From positions 1 to 14,564 of the forward strand of contig CAMNVW010000014.1 of NCBI GenBank assembly GCA_946563605.1: a DNA stretch of 14,564 bases, given 5' to 3'. The notes beneath the pieces were generated by a model. That model was not told the DNA's origin, did no database searches, and worked only from the letters and a program-made list of their open reading frames with translations. The position numbers and the translations under genes are program-made. Source of the DNA: an uncultured Clostridia bacterium. GTDB lineage: Bacteria > Bacillota > Clostridia > Oscillospirales > Ruminococcaceae. This document shows, piece after piece, positions 1-7,358 of this stretch (the first letter of the stretch is position 1; each line of letters begins with the position of its first letter).

Positions 1-1835
1 ACAAAGGTCTGGATATGCACCTTGCCGTCGCCTTCGGGCAGGTCAAAGGTAATCTTAATCTGACGCGGTTTGTTTGGATCCTCCCAGCCATCGCCGCCCA
101 TGACCTTCACCTTGATAACGGTTCCCGCCGGAACCAAAGCGTCCTCATTCGGGCTTTGCTCCAGAATCGTTCCAGGCTGTGCGGAACCAGCCACGATGTT
201 TCCATTCTCATCTGTTTTTGGTTCCTCCTCTGCCACACACTCAATGCGCAGACGTCTGGTGGTCAGCAAGGTTTTTGCTTCGTGGAAATTCATGCCCACT
301 ACCAACGGAACGGTTTGATTCTGTTCCTGCGAGCCCAAGCTCACATAAACGCTGACTTCGTCGCCTTCGGCAACCTCTTCTCCGGCGCCAGGTGAGGTCA
401 TAACGACTGTTCCTGCTTCGTACTCGTTCGAGTAGGTCTCGGTCTCGCTCCATGTGATGTTCTTTTTGCTCAGTTCACGGAACACTTCGGTGGAATCCTT
501 GCCGGCATAATCGTCCAGCACAATAATTTCCTTGCCGGTGCTGACCTTGACGCGGATGGTGGAATGTTCCTTTACCGTCAAGCCCTGATTCGGTGTCTGC
601 TCATAGATTTCGCCTTCCTCATACAGGCTGCTTGGCGCTTTTTCCTCGACTTCAATCTTAAACTGTTCGCCGTACTTGCTTTTGATGGTATCATAGTTCA
701 TCCCCAGTAAATCAGGTACCTTGACGTTTGCTACCTGTTCAAACGGTTTATTGACTACGAACAACATTCCGATAAAAACACCTGCGGCAACCAGAAACGC
801 TACCGCGATGCCTGCCATCACCGGAATGACCGGCAGCGGCTTTCTTTCATATTCTTCATCCTCCTGCCTGTACTGCGGGGAGGTCTTGTTTTTCTTCATC
901 TGTTTTGGTTTTCTGTGTGTCACTTTCTGCTCCTCCCTTTGATGGCGAAGCTCATTTTGGATATGCACCTGCGGCGGCTGTTCGTATTTGTAGGAAAATA
1001 CGATCGACGGATTTTTCTTAAATTCGTCGATGTCATGCAGCATCTCCGCCGCGGACTGATAGCGTTTTGCGGCATCCTTCTGCATGGCGCGCATCACGAT
1101 TTCCTGCAAACCCTCTGGAATATCAGGGTTGATCGAACGCGGCAAGGTCGGCTGGCTTTGAATTTGTTTGATTGCAACCGATACCAGAGAATCTGCCTCA
1201 AACGGCAGCTTTCCGGTAAGCATCTCAAACATCAGCACACCCAGCGAATAGATGTCGCTTCGCGCGTCGGTGAACGCGCCGCTTGCCTGCTCCGGACTGA
1301 TATAATGCACCGAACCGATTGCCTTGTCGGTGATGGTTTTGGTGTTGGAGCGCGAAAAACGGGCAATTCCAAAATCGGTGATTTTGATGGTCCCATCCGA
1401 TAACAGCATGATGTTGTGCGGCTTGATATCGCGGTGGACAATGCCCTTGTCATGCGCGTGCTGAAGCGCTTTGAGGATCTGCACCGTGAAGTGCATCGCT
1501 TCTTTCCAGCGCAAAACGTGTTCCTGGTCGATATAATCCTTCAGCGTAATGCCATCAATATATTCCATGACAATCGACTGGATGCGGTTTGAAAAGATGA
1601 CGTCATACACCTTGACAATATTCGGATGATCCAGCAGGGAGATTGCTCTCGATTCGTTGCGGAAACGGCGCATAAATTCGTCGTTGTCCATATATTCTTC
1701 ACGGAGAATCTTGACAGCCACCACGCGGTTTTCCAGCACATCATATGCCTTGTAGACGTTTGCCATCCCGCCCACGCCGATCAGTTCCCTGATCTCATAG
1801 CGTCCGTCAAGTTTTTTTCCAATGTATTTATCCAT
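1..1835 (-). CDS. prkC: PASTA-domain Ser/Thr protein kinase PrkC/StkP family (3' end outside window)
   Basis: Membrane Ser/Thr kinase that senses peptidoglycan or lipid II fragments through extracellular PASTA repeats and phosphorylates cell-division, wall and translation proteins. The 611 codons visible hold a complete kinase domain (about residues 12-270) with glycine loop GVGGMANV, VAVK lysine K42, catalytic HRD ending at D136 and DFG at 154-156. A K/E-rich juxtamembrane stretch and one membrane segment (about 334-356) follow, then three PASTA repeats (about 372-434, 435-501 and 503-580). The third carries a longer loop near EPKTDENGN. An extracellular tail continues off the left edge, so the stop codon is not seen. 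The ATG at 1835 has an AGGAGG nine bases upstream. It lies 23 bases after stp, the usual phosphatase-kinase pair. The frame is open throughout; I checked both ends and the catalytic core and found no frameshift. Family identity is very secure. Confidence 0.96.
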   Translation of the reverse strand, partial: MDKYIGKKLDGRYEIRELIGVGGMANVYKAYDVLENRVVAVKILREEYMDNDEFMRRFRNESRAISLLDHPNIVKVYDVIFSNRIQSIVMEYIDGITLKDYIDQEHVLRWKEAMHFTVQILKALQHAHDKGIVHRDIKPHNIMLLSDGTIKITDFGIARFSRSNTKTITDKAIGSVHYISPEQASGAFTDARSDIYSLGVLMFEMLTGKLPFEADSLVSVAIKQIQSQPTLPRSINPDIPEGLQEIVMRAMQKDAAKRYQSAAEMLHDIDEFKKNPSIVFSYKYEQPPQVHIQNELRHQREEQKVTHRKPKQMKKNKTSPQYRQEDEEYERKPLPVIPVMAGIAVAFLVAAGVFIGMLFVVNKPFEQVANVKVPDLLGMNYDTIKSKYGEQFKIEVEEKAPSSLYEEGEIYEQTPNQGLTVKEHSTIRVKVSTGKEIIVLDDYAGKDSTEVFRELSKKNITWSETETYSNEYEAGTVVMTSPGAGEEVAEGDEVSVYVSLGSQEQNQTVPLVVGMNFHEAKTLLTTRRLRIECVAEEEPKTDENGNIVAGSAQPGTILEQSPNEDALVPAGTVIKVKVMGGDGWEDPNKPRQIKITFDLPEGDGKVHIQTF

Positions 1836-1858
1836 GTAAAGTTGCCTCCTGCAAAGCG

Positions 1859-2593
1859 TTACTTACGGTACAGCATAACCGCTGTGATGTTGTCCGAACC
1901 GCCCTGATCGTTGGCGAAATCAATCAGTTCCTGGATACTGTTCTTATGCACGCAGCTTTTTAACTGCTCCGGCAATTTTTCCAACCTCAGATAATTGGAC
2001 AGACCGTCGCTACACAATAAAACAATACTTTCTTTTTTCAGTTCATACATCTGATAGTCGATGTCCAGCGTATCTCCTACACCAATCGCGCGGGTAATAT
2101 AATGCTTTTTAGGGTGATTGATGGCTTCTTCCTCGCTGATTTCTCCGCGGTCGATCATGTTTTGTACCAGGGTATGGTCGCGGGTAAGCTGCTTGACCGC
2201 CTTTTTCTCCACCATATAAATGCGGCTGTCGCCGATGTTGACGATGTGCATATTTTGCCCAATCACAACCGCAAGAACGAGTGTGGTGCCCATTCCGTGA
2301 TAATCCGGATTTTCCTTTGCCATCGAATACACCTTTGCATTCGCCGCGCTGATGGCTGAAAAAATAACAGCCTTTACCGCAGCTTCGGTCATATTTTCGT
2401 TCACATCGCGGTGGAAAAATTTCTCTATCAGCTGGCACGCTGTTGCGCTTGCAACTTCGCCGGCATTTTCGCCTCCCATTCCATCGCAGACGATTGCGTA
2501 GCCCGCATTTTCCCCGACCCTTCGGCAGATAAAAGCGTCCTGATTCTGCTGACGCATCTTTCCGGTGTCGGTGGCTCCCATAAACTTAATCAC
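1859..2593 (-). CDS. stp: PP2C-type Ser/Thr phosphatase Stp/PrpC
   Basis: Metal-dependent PPM-family phosphatase that removes phosphates placed by the adjacent PrkC kinase. The 244-residue product has the family motifs in order: RQQNQDA near the N-terminus, the metal-binding VCDGMGG, GDSR, LCSDGLS and the C-terminal GGSDNITAV. The length fits the family's usual ~240-255. I chose the GTG at 2593 (product begins VIKFMGATDTG) because GGGGAGG lies seven bases upstream and the family consensus starts here. The open frame reaches further upstream to 2656, but that would overlap rlmN and has no support. The ribosome binding site immediately follows the rlmN stop (TAG at 2609-2607), so the genes are 13 bases apart and probably cotranscribed. 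The product is soluble, with no membrane segment. Confidence 0.95.
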   Translation of the reverse strand: MIKFMGATDTGKMRQQNQDAFICRRVGENAGYAIVCDGMGGENAGEVASATACQLIEKFFHRDVNENMTEAAVKAVIFSAISAANAKVYSMAKENPDYHGMGTTLVLAVVIGQNMHIVNIGDSRIYMVEKKAVKQLTRDHTLVQNMIDRGEISEEEAINHPKKHYITRAIGVGDTLDIDYQMYELKKESIVLLCSDGLSNYLRLEKLPEQLKSCVHKNSIQELIDFANDQGGSDNITAVMLYRK

Positions 2594-2606
2594 GATTCTT
2601 CCTCCC

Positions 2607-3686
2607 CTATCCTTGCTGCTGGTCATACTCCCTTCTAAGCTGTCCGCACGCCGCATTGATATCTGCGCCCAGCTCCCGTCTGACCGTTGCGTTGACGCCT
2701 CTTGCCTCCAGCGCCTTTTGGAACGCTTCGATGCGCTGTCTTGATCCGCGTTTGAATCCTCTTTCCTTTACAGGATTGACCGGAATCAGATTTACATGCG
2801 CCGCCATCCCCTTTAATCTGTCCGCCAATTCGTTTGCGTGGCGCAGTTCGTCGTTGACGCCCTCGATCAGCGCGTACTCAAAGGAAATCCTGCGTCCTGT
2901 CTGTTTAAAATAATATCTGCACGCTTTTAGCAGTTCCTCCATCGGATAGCGTTTATTGACCGGCATGGTCTGGCTGCGGATCTCATCGTTTGGCGCGTGC
3001 AGGGAAATCGACAGCGTCAATCCCAGCTTTTGATCTGCAAACTCATAGATCTTATCCACCAGTCCGCAGGTGGACAGAGACAAATGCCGCAGGCTCAGAT
3101 TATATCCTTCCGGCGACGAAAGGATGCGCAGGAATTTCATCACATTGTCGTAGTTGTCCAGCGGCTCTCCAATGCCCATCAGCACCACATTGCTCACGCG
3201 CTCTCCGCTGTCCTGCGTCAGGGTGTAGATTTCGTCGAGCATCTCGGACACGTCAAGGGAACGAATCCATCCTGCCAGCGTAGAGGCGCAGAATTTGCAG
3301 CCCATACGGCATCCCACCTGTGTGGAGATACAAACCGAGTTCCCGTATTTATACCGCATCAGCACCGCTTCCACGCAGTTGTTATCCTTGAGCCTCAGCA
3401 GATATTTTTGGGTACCGTCGATTTTGGAAACAAGCTTTTTGATGATACACAGCCTGTTTATGTAGTACCTCTCCATCAACTGCTGACGCAGTGCCGCCGG
3501 AAGATTGCTCATCTCGTCAAAGGAAGTGACCCGTTTTTCGTGCAGCCAGGAGTAAATCTGTTTGCCGCGAAACTTCGGCTGTCCCATCTCGGCAAGCTGC
3601 CGGTTCAGCTCCTCCAATTCCAGCGATTTAATGTCTATTTTGCCTTTCCAGTCAAACTGTTGCTCATGTTGCTCCAAATCAATCAC
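2607..3686 (-). CDS. rlmN: 23S rRNA (A2503-C2) / tRNA (A37-C2) methyltransferase RlmN
   Basis: Radical-SAM enzyme that makes 2-methyladenosine at 23S rRNA A2503 and at A37 of some tRNAs. Visible features are an N-terminal accessory domain (KIDIKSLELEELNRQL, KFRGKQIYSWLHEK), the radical-SAM cluster motif CRMGCKFC (C126, C130, C133), GIGEPLDNYDNV for SAM binding, and the conserved C-terminal cysteine in NAACGQL (C347). With the GTG at 3686 the product is 359 residues, close to B. subtilis RlmN. This GTG shares GTGA with the rsmB stop and has AAAAAGG just upstream, suggesting translational coupling. An in-frame ATG at 3704 would add six residues but has no ribosome binding site. The frame is open further upstream inside rsmB, with no sign that this is used. 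Function is secure; the exact start is less so. Confidence 0.95.
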   Translation of the reverse strand: MIDLEQHEQQFDWKGKIDIKSLELEELNRQLAEMGQPKFRGKQIYSWLHEKRVTSFDEMSNLPAALRQQLMERYYINRLCIIKKLVSKIDGTQKYLLRLKDNNCVEAVLMRYKYGNSVCISTQVGCRMGCKFCASTLAGWIRSLDVSEMLDEIYTLTQDSGERVSNVVLMGIGEPLDNYDNVMKFLRILSSPEGYNLSLRHLSLSTCGLVDKIYEFADQKLGLTLSISLHAPNDEIRSQTMPVNKRYPMEELLKACRYYFKQTGRRISFEYALIEGVNDELRHANELADRLKGMAAHVNLIPVNPVKERGFKRGSRQRIEAFQKALEARGVNATVRRELGADINAACGQLRREYDQQQG

Positions 3687-5023
3687 CGCACCTTTTTCAT
3701 ACATGAAATAAAGAACCCGTCCGTATCCGCCATCTGCGGAAACAGCGTTACCCGCCATGCCTTTGGGTCTGTCAGCTTCGCCGCTTTTCTGACAGCCTCC
3801 GGCAGCGGACACGGCTCAAACTCTTCATGCTGCATTAAAAACGCATCTACCTGTTTTTCGTTTTCCTCTGGCACAAGCGTGCAGGTGGAATACACCAATG
3901 TTCCCCCCACTTTTACATAACGGGACGCCGTATTCAAAATCTTCGACTGAATCTGCGGCAATTCCTTCAGCTCCTGCGGATGTTTATATTTGATTTCCGG
4001 TTTTCGGCTGATGATGCCCAAACCCGAACACGGCACGTCACACAGCACGCGGTCAAAACTTCCAAATTCCGGCTGATAAACCGTACCATCCTGTAATCTT
4101 GCGTGAACAATCGAAAGTCCCAGCCGCTGTGCGCCGTCGGAGATTTTCTTGATCTTTTCCTCAAATACATCACAGCTGATAATTTCGCCGCTGTTTTGCA
4201 TCCGCTGTGCAGTCGTAAAGGATTTGGACCCGGGCGCTGAACAGGCGTCCAGCACACGTTCTCCTTTTTGTGCGTCCAAAGCCGCCGCGCACAGCTGCGA
4301 GGACTTGTCCTGCACATGGAAAAGCCCCTGTTCAAAAGCTTTGAGCTTTTCGATGGAGGAAGTTGATGAAAGAAGGATGCAGCCTTCCAAATCGGGGTCG
4401 GGTTCTGCCTGCACCCCCTGCTGTAAGAGCTGCTCGATACACTCTGTCACGCTTACTTTCGTCGTATTGACCCGTGCATATAAGGGCGGACGTTCCAGCG
4501 AATGTTCCAACATGGCGATGGTGGATTCTTCGCCGTAGTTTTCGAGCAGATTTTTGATCATCCACTGCGGACAGGAGTAGCGCACCTCCAGCTTGCGCAG
4601 GCGGTTGCCCTTGACCGGCGGGATCTTCTTTTCATCCCGCAAAAAGCTGCGAAGGACTGCATTGACAAATCCTGACGCGCTCGATACCTTCATCTGCCTT
4701 GTCAGCTTGACCGCTTCATTGACCGCCGCCGAATCCGGCACGCTGTTCAAGTACAGCAGCTGGTACAAACTGATGCGCAAAATCTCCGCTACCTGCGGCG
4801 TTAATTTGCCGACAGGTTTTTTCGAGTATGCCCCGATAATATGGTCGAGCGTGAGCTTGCGCTCCAGACTTCCATAAAACAGTCTGCTCATAAAAGAACT
4901 GTCCACCGGCGAAAGTCCTGATTTTTTGAGCGTTTCATTCAAAACAAGGTTTGAGTATCCGCCCTCATAATTTACTTTTACCAGCGCCTGTACCGCGCTT
5001 TGCCTTGCTGTCATATTCGGCAT
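3683..5023 (-). CDS. rsmB: 16S rRNA (m5C967) methyltransferase RsmB (Fmu/Sun)
   Basis: SAM-dependent RNA cytosine-C5 methyltransferase acting on 16S rRNA. The 446-residue product starts with an NusB-like RNA-binding domain (about residues 1-140; ARQSAVQALVKV, FMSRLFYGSLER, LYLNSVPDSAAVNEAV), followed by the Rossmann catalytic domain. SAM motif I is LDACSAPGSKSF. DVPCSG contains C332, and STCTLVPEEN contains C381, matching the two cysteines used by this enzyme class. The usual APGGKT is APGSKS here, a mild variation. The ATG at 5023 is preceded by AAAGGA nine bases upstream. An in-frame TTG at 5032 directly abuts that site and is unlikely. The gene lies 44 bases after the zinc peptidase, and its stop overlaps the rlmN start. 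Confidence 0.95.
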   Translation of the reverse strand: MPNMTARQSAVQALVKVNYEGGYSNLVLNETLKKSGLSPVDSSFMSRLFYGSLERKLTLDHIIGAYSKKPVGKLTPQVAEILRISLYQLLYLNSVPDSAAVNEAVKLTRQMKVSSASGFVNAVLRSFLRDEKKIPPVKGNRLRKLEVRYSCPQWMIKNLLENYGEESTIAMLEHSLERPPLYARVNTTKVSVTECIEQLLQQGVQAEPDPDLEGCILLSSTSSIEKLKAFEQGLFHVQDKSSQLCAAALDAQKGERVLDACSAPGSKSFTTAQRMQNSGEIISCDVFEEKIKKISDGAQRLGLSIVHARLQDGTVYQPEFGSFDRVLCDVPCSGLGIISRKPEIKYKHPQELKELPQIQSKILNTASRYVKVGGTLVYSTCTLVPEENEKQVDAFLMQHEEFEPCPLPEAVRKAAKLTDPKAWRVTLFPQMADTDGFFISCMKKVR

Positions 5024-5067
5024 GATGGACAATCCTTTCCTGATGTTTGTTGCAATATTTTTGAAAA

Positions 5068-5766
5068 TTAGTCGTTGCGGCTTCTGTTTCCGAACAGCAG
5101 AATCAGTCTCAGAAGCTGTGCCAAGCTCGACAGCAGCGCCGCAACGTAGGTCAGTGCCGCCGCACCCAGTACCTTGCCTGCCATCTTATTTTCTTCGTTC
5201 TCCAAAATGTGGTATTCGTCCAATGTTCTGAGCGCTCTTGCGCTTGCGTTAAACTCTACCGGCAGTGTAACCAGCTGGAACAGTGCCATAGTCGCAAACA
5301 GCAGGATACCGATTTCGACCAGCACGCCGGAATTAAACAGCAGACCGATCAGCAGAATCGGCATCGACAGCGACGAACCGATCTGGGTGACAGGAACAAT
5401 GGCATTGCGAATCTTAATGGGCACATATCCCGTTGCGTGTTGTACTGCATGACCGGCTTCATGTGCCGCTACGCCGATTGACGCAACCGACGCGCTGTTG
5501 TAAACGCTGTCCGACAGCCGAATCACATCCGACTTGGGGTCATAGTGGTCGGTCAGACTGCCGGCGATATGCTCGATACGGATGTGATACAATCCATTGT
5601 TGTCCAAAATCTGTCTGCATACCTGCGCTGCGCTCATTCCCCGCGCGCTTATAACGCGGCTGTATTTTTTGTAGGTCGAGCTGACGCGCGCCTGCGCCCA
5701 CATTGCGAACAGCATTGCCGGCACAATCAAAATCCAGTAGTAACGGTCAAAATAATAAAAAAACAT
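5068..5766 (-). CDS. Membrane zinc metallopeptidase, YugP family (PF04298)
   Basis: Predicted integral-membrane neutral zinc metallopeptidase; family members are widespread in Firmicutes but their substrates are mostly unknown. The 232-residue product has an N-terminal membrane segment (about 10-24). The gluzincin-like motif AAHEAGHAVQH follows, with H102, E103 and H106, and a likely third ligand E171 in LPVEFNASARAL. Hydrophobic segments lie at about 133-150, 152-170 and 200-226. The ATG at 5766 has GAGG seven bases upstream. The gene sits between fmt and rsmB, a placement I recall as common in Clostridia, so a role in membrane protein quality control alongside the translation genes is plausible but inferred. 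The 147-bp gap before it is the largest in the run and may hold its own promoter. Family assignment is confident; physiological role is not known to me. Confidence 0.9.
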   Translation of the reverse strand: MFFYYFDRYYWILIVPAMLFAMWAQARVSSTYKKYSRVISARGMSAAQVCRQILDNNGLYHIRIEHIAGSLTDHYDPKSDVIRLSDSVYNSASVASIGVAAHEAGHAVQHATGYVPIKIRNAIVPVTQIGSSLSMPILLIGLLFNSGVLVEIGILLFATMALFQLVTLPVEFNASARALRTLDEYHILENEENKMAGKVLGAAALTYVAALLSSLAQLLRLILLFGNRSRND

Positions 5767-5825
5767 CGCTTTTCCTCATTTCCAATTTTTAAAATTTCGC
5801 CCCTGTCAAAAGAGCTTTATCTTTT

Positions 5826-5831
5826 ATTATA
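5826..5831 (-). promoter_or_regulatory. Possible internal promoter -10 box before the zinc peptidase
   Basis: On the minus strand a perfect TATAAT occurs at 5831-5826 in the A/T-rich 147-bp gap between fmt and the zinc peptidase gene. No good -35 box stands 16-18 bases upstream; the spacing-matched hexamer is ATAACT. This would be a weak or activator-dependent internal promoter, and it may be chance in A/T-rich DNA. No convincing terminator was seen after fmt, so readthrough from upstream is also expected. Confidence 0.3.
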
Positions 5832-5912
5832 TTGGACAAATTTGAATGAGTTATGAAGAGTATATTCCTCTTTGGTAAACATCTCTTTTGCAAAGGGAAA
5901 AAATTTTTCGGA

Positions 5913-6827
5913 CTATTCCCCCAGCTTTTGGGCTTTTCTGCCGCGCAAAAAGTCCTCGCCCTTCATCCGTTTGCCGCCCTCCAGCTGTACCTCAAGCAGC
6001 TCAAGCGCACCTTCTCCACAACCGACAATCAGTTTTTTGCTGTCAAGCACCTGACCTGGCTGCCCGTGAAATCCGTCTGCGATGACCGCTTTGTGAATCT
6101 TCAACAGTTTTCCGTCAAAGGTGGTGTGTGCGACCGGCCATGGGGACAAACCTCTGATCAGATTGTGCAGCTGCTGTGCAGGTTTTGCAAAATCAATTTT
6201 TGCGATTTTTTTATCCAGCATCGGCGCATAGCACGAAAGGCTGTCGTCCTGTTTTTCACGCGGCGCACACCCCTGCTCGATCAGATTGATGGTTTCCACC
6301 AAGGCGTCTGCACCGATGACCGCCAGACGGTCGTGCAGTTCGCCGTAGGTTTCATTTTCACCGATTGGCGTTTCCTTTTTCAGAATCATGTCGCCGATGT
6401 CCAGACCTTCCCCCATGTACATGGTGGTAACGCCTGTCACCGATTCGCCGTCGATGACACTCCACTGAATCGGACCTGCGCCTCTGTATTTTGGCAGCAG
6501 TGAACCATGAACATTGATGCAGCCATATTTCGGAAGTTCCAGAATCTCCTTTGGAAGAATCCTTCCGTAAGCCACCACCGCAATCAAATCGGGATTCAGT
6601 TCCTTTAAAATCGCAAGCGCTGTGCCGTCCTTCATCTTGACCGGCTGATACACCGGAATATCGTGCTTGAGCGCAATCTCTTTGACCGGCGGTGCAATCA
6701 GTTTATAGCCTCTGCCCTTTGGTTTGTCCGGCTGTGTAAATACGCCAACAATCTCATGCTGCGTTTCCAGCAGCTTTTGAAGCGATGCCGCCGCAAAATC
6801 CGGCGTTCCCATAAAAACGATCCTCAT
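5913..6827 (-). CDS. fmt: Methionyl-tRNA formyltransferase Fmt
   Basis: Transfers a formyl group from 10-formyl-tetrahydrofolate to initiator Met-tRNA in the cytoplasm. The 304-residue product begins MRIVFMGTPDFA, the family's N-terminal signature. Active-site residues are visible: N105 and H107 in INVHGSLLPKYRGAGP and D143 in LDIGD, the equivalents of the catalytic Asn-His-Asp triad. A C-terminal OB-like tRNA-binding domain follows. The ATG at 6827 has GGGAGG seven bases upstream. The frame is open to 6977, but that would overlap def and lacks a ribosome binding site. It lies 31 bases after def, the enzyme that later removes the formyl group; this pairing is nearly universal. Confidence 0.97.
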   Translation of the reverse strand: MRIVFMGTPDFAAASLQKLLETQHEIVGVFTQPDKPKGRGYKLIAPPVKEIALKHDIPVYQPVKMKDGTALAILKELNPDLIAVVAYGRILPKEILELPKYGCINVHGSLLPKYRGAGPIQWSVIDGESVTGVTTMYMGEGLDIGDMILKKETPIGENETYGELHDRLAVIGADALVETINLIEQGCAPREKQDDSLSCYAPMLDKKIAKIDFAKPAQQLHNLIRGLSPWPVAHTTFDGKLLKIHKAVIADGFHGQPGQVLDSKKLIVGCGEGALELLEVQLEGGKRMKGEDFLRGRKAQKLGE

Positions 6828-6858
6828 ACAAGTCCCTCCCAGCTTTTTTGCCGAACGC

Positions 6859-7329
6859 TTATTCCAGCTCATCCTCGCGGAGCAGTCTGGACATTCTGTC
6901 TTTAAATACAACGCCGTCCAGATGGTCGTTTTCATGGCAGACCGCTCTTGCAAACAGTTCTTCGCCTTCCATCTCAAACCATTCGCCGTTTCTGTTCTGA
7001 GCTTTTACCTTCACATAGTTCGGACGCTCCACCAAGCCGTACTCGCTCGGGAAAGACAGGCAGCCTTCCGCCCCATTCTGTGTGCCGGAAGTTTCCAAAA
7101 TTTCAGGGTTGACAAATTCCAGAATACCCTCGCCGACATCAATGACAAACACCCGTCTGAGCATTCCTACCTGCGGACCTGCAAGACCGACGCCCTGTGC
7201 CTGATACATGGTTTCTGCCATATCGTCCAGCAGCGTCCACAGCTTCTGGTTAAAGTCTGTTACCGGACGGCATTTTTTATGCAGTGTTCCATCGTTATCT
7301 GTGTCTTTTACAATATTGCGGATTGCCAT
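6859..7329 (-). CDS. def: Peptide deformylase
   Basis: Metalloenzyme that removes the N-formyl group from nascent proteins at the ribosome. The 156-residue product has the three family motifs: GVGLAGPQVG (motif 1), EGCLSFP (motif 2, metal-binding cysteine) and HENDH (motif 3, two metal-binding histidines and the catalytic glutamate), followed by LDGVVFKDRM. Motif 1 has GPQ where many enzymes have AAPQ. The start ATG at 7329 gives the family N-terminus MAIRNIVKD. AAAGGA lies 11 bases upstream, a little far, and an ATG at 7341 sits too close to that site to use it. The gene is 29 bases after priA and 31 before fmt, so cotranscription is likely. Confidence 0.96.
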   Translation of the reverse strand: MAIRNIVKDTDNDGTLHKKCRPVTDFNQKLWTLLDDMAETMYQAQGVGLAGPQVGMLRRVFVIDVGEGILEFVNPEILETSGTQNGAEGCLSFPSEYGLVERPNYVKVKAQNRNGEWFEMEGEELFARAVCHENDHLDGVVFKDRMSRLLREDELE

Positions 7330-7358
7330 AACAATCAACATCCTTTCGTGAAATTGGT

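Noticed and set aside
1..1835. Suspected frameshift in prkC
   Set aside because: Codon-by-codon checks at the N-terminus, the catalytic core, the membrane segment and the left edge are all in one frame; the gene is merely cut by the window edge.
2997..3920. 307-codon plus-strand open frame opposite rlmN and rsmB
   Set aside because: It is antisense to two strongly recognised genes and its product has no family motifs or ribosome binding site.
5880..5912. Terminator after fmt
   Set aside because: The GAAAAA/TTTTTC pairing is all A/T, short and lacks a following U-run.
5853..6503. 216-codon plus-strand open frame opposite fmt
   Set aside because: It lies opposite the conserved Fmt coding sequence with shadow-like composition (many Phe, Cys, His).
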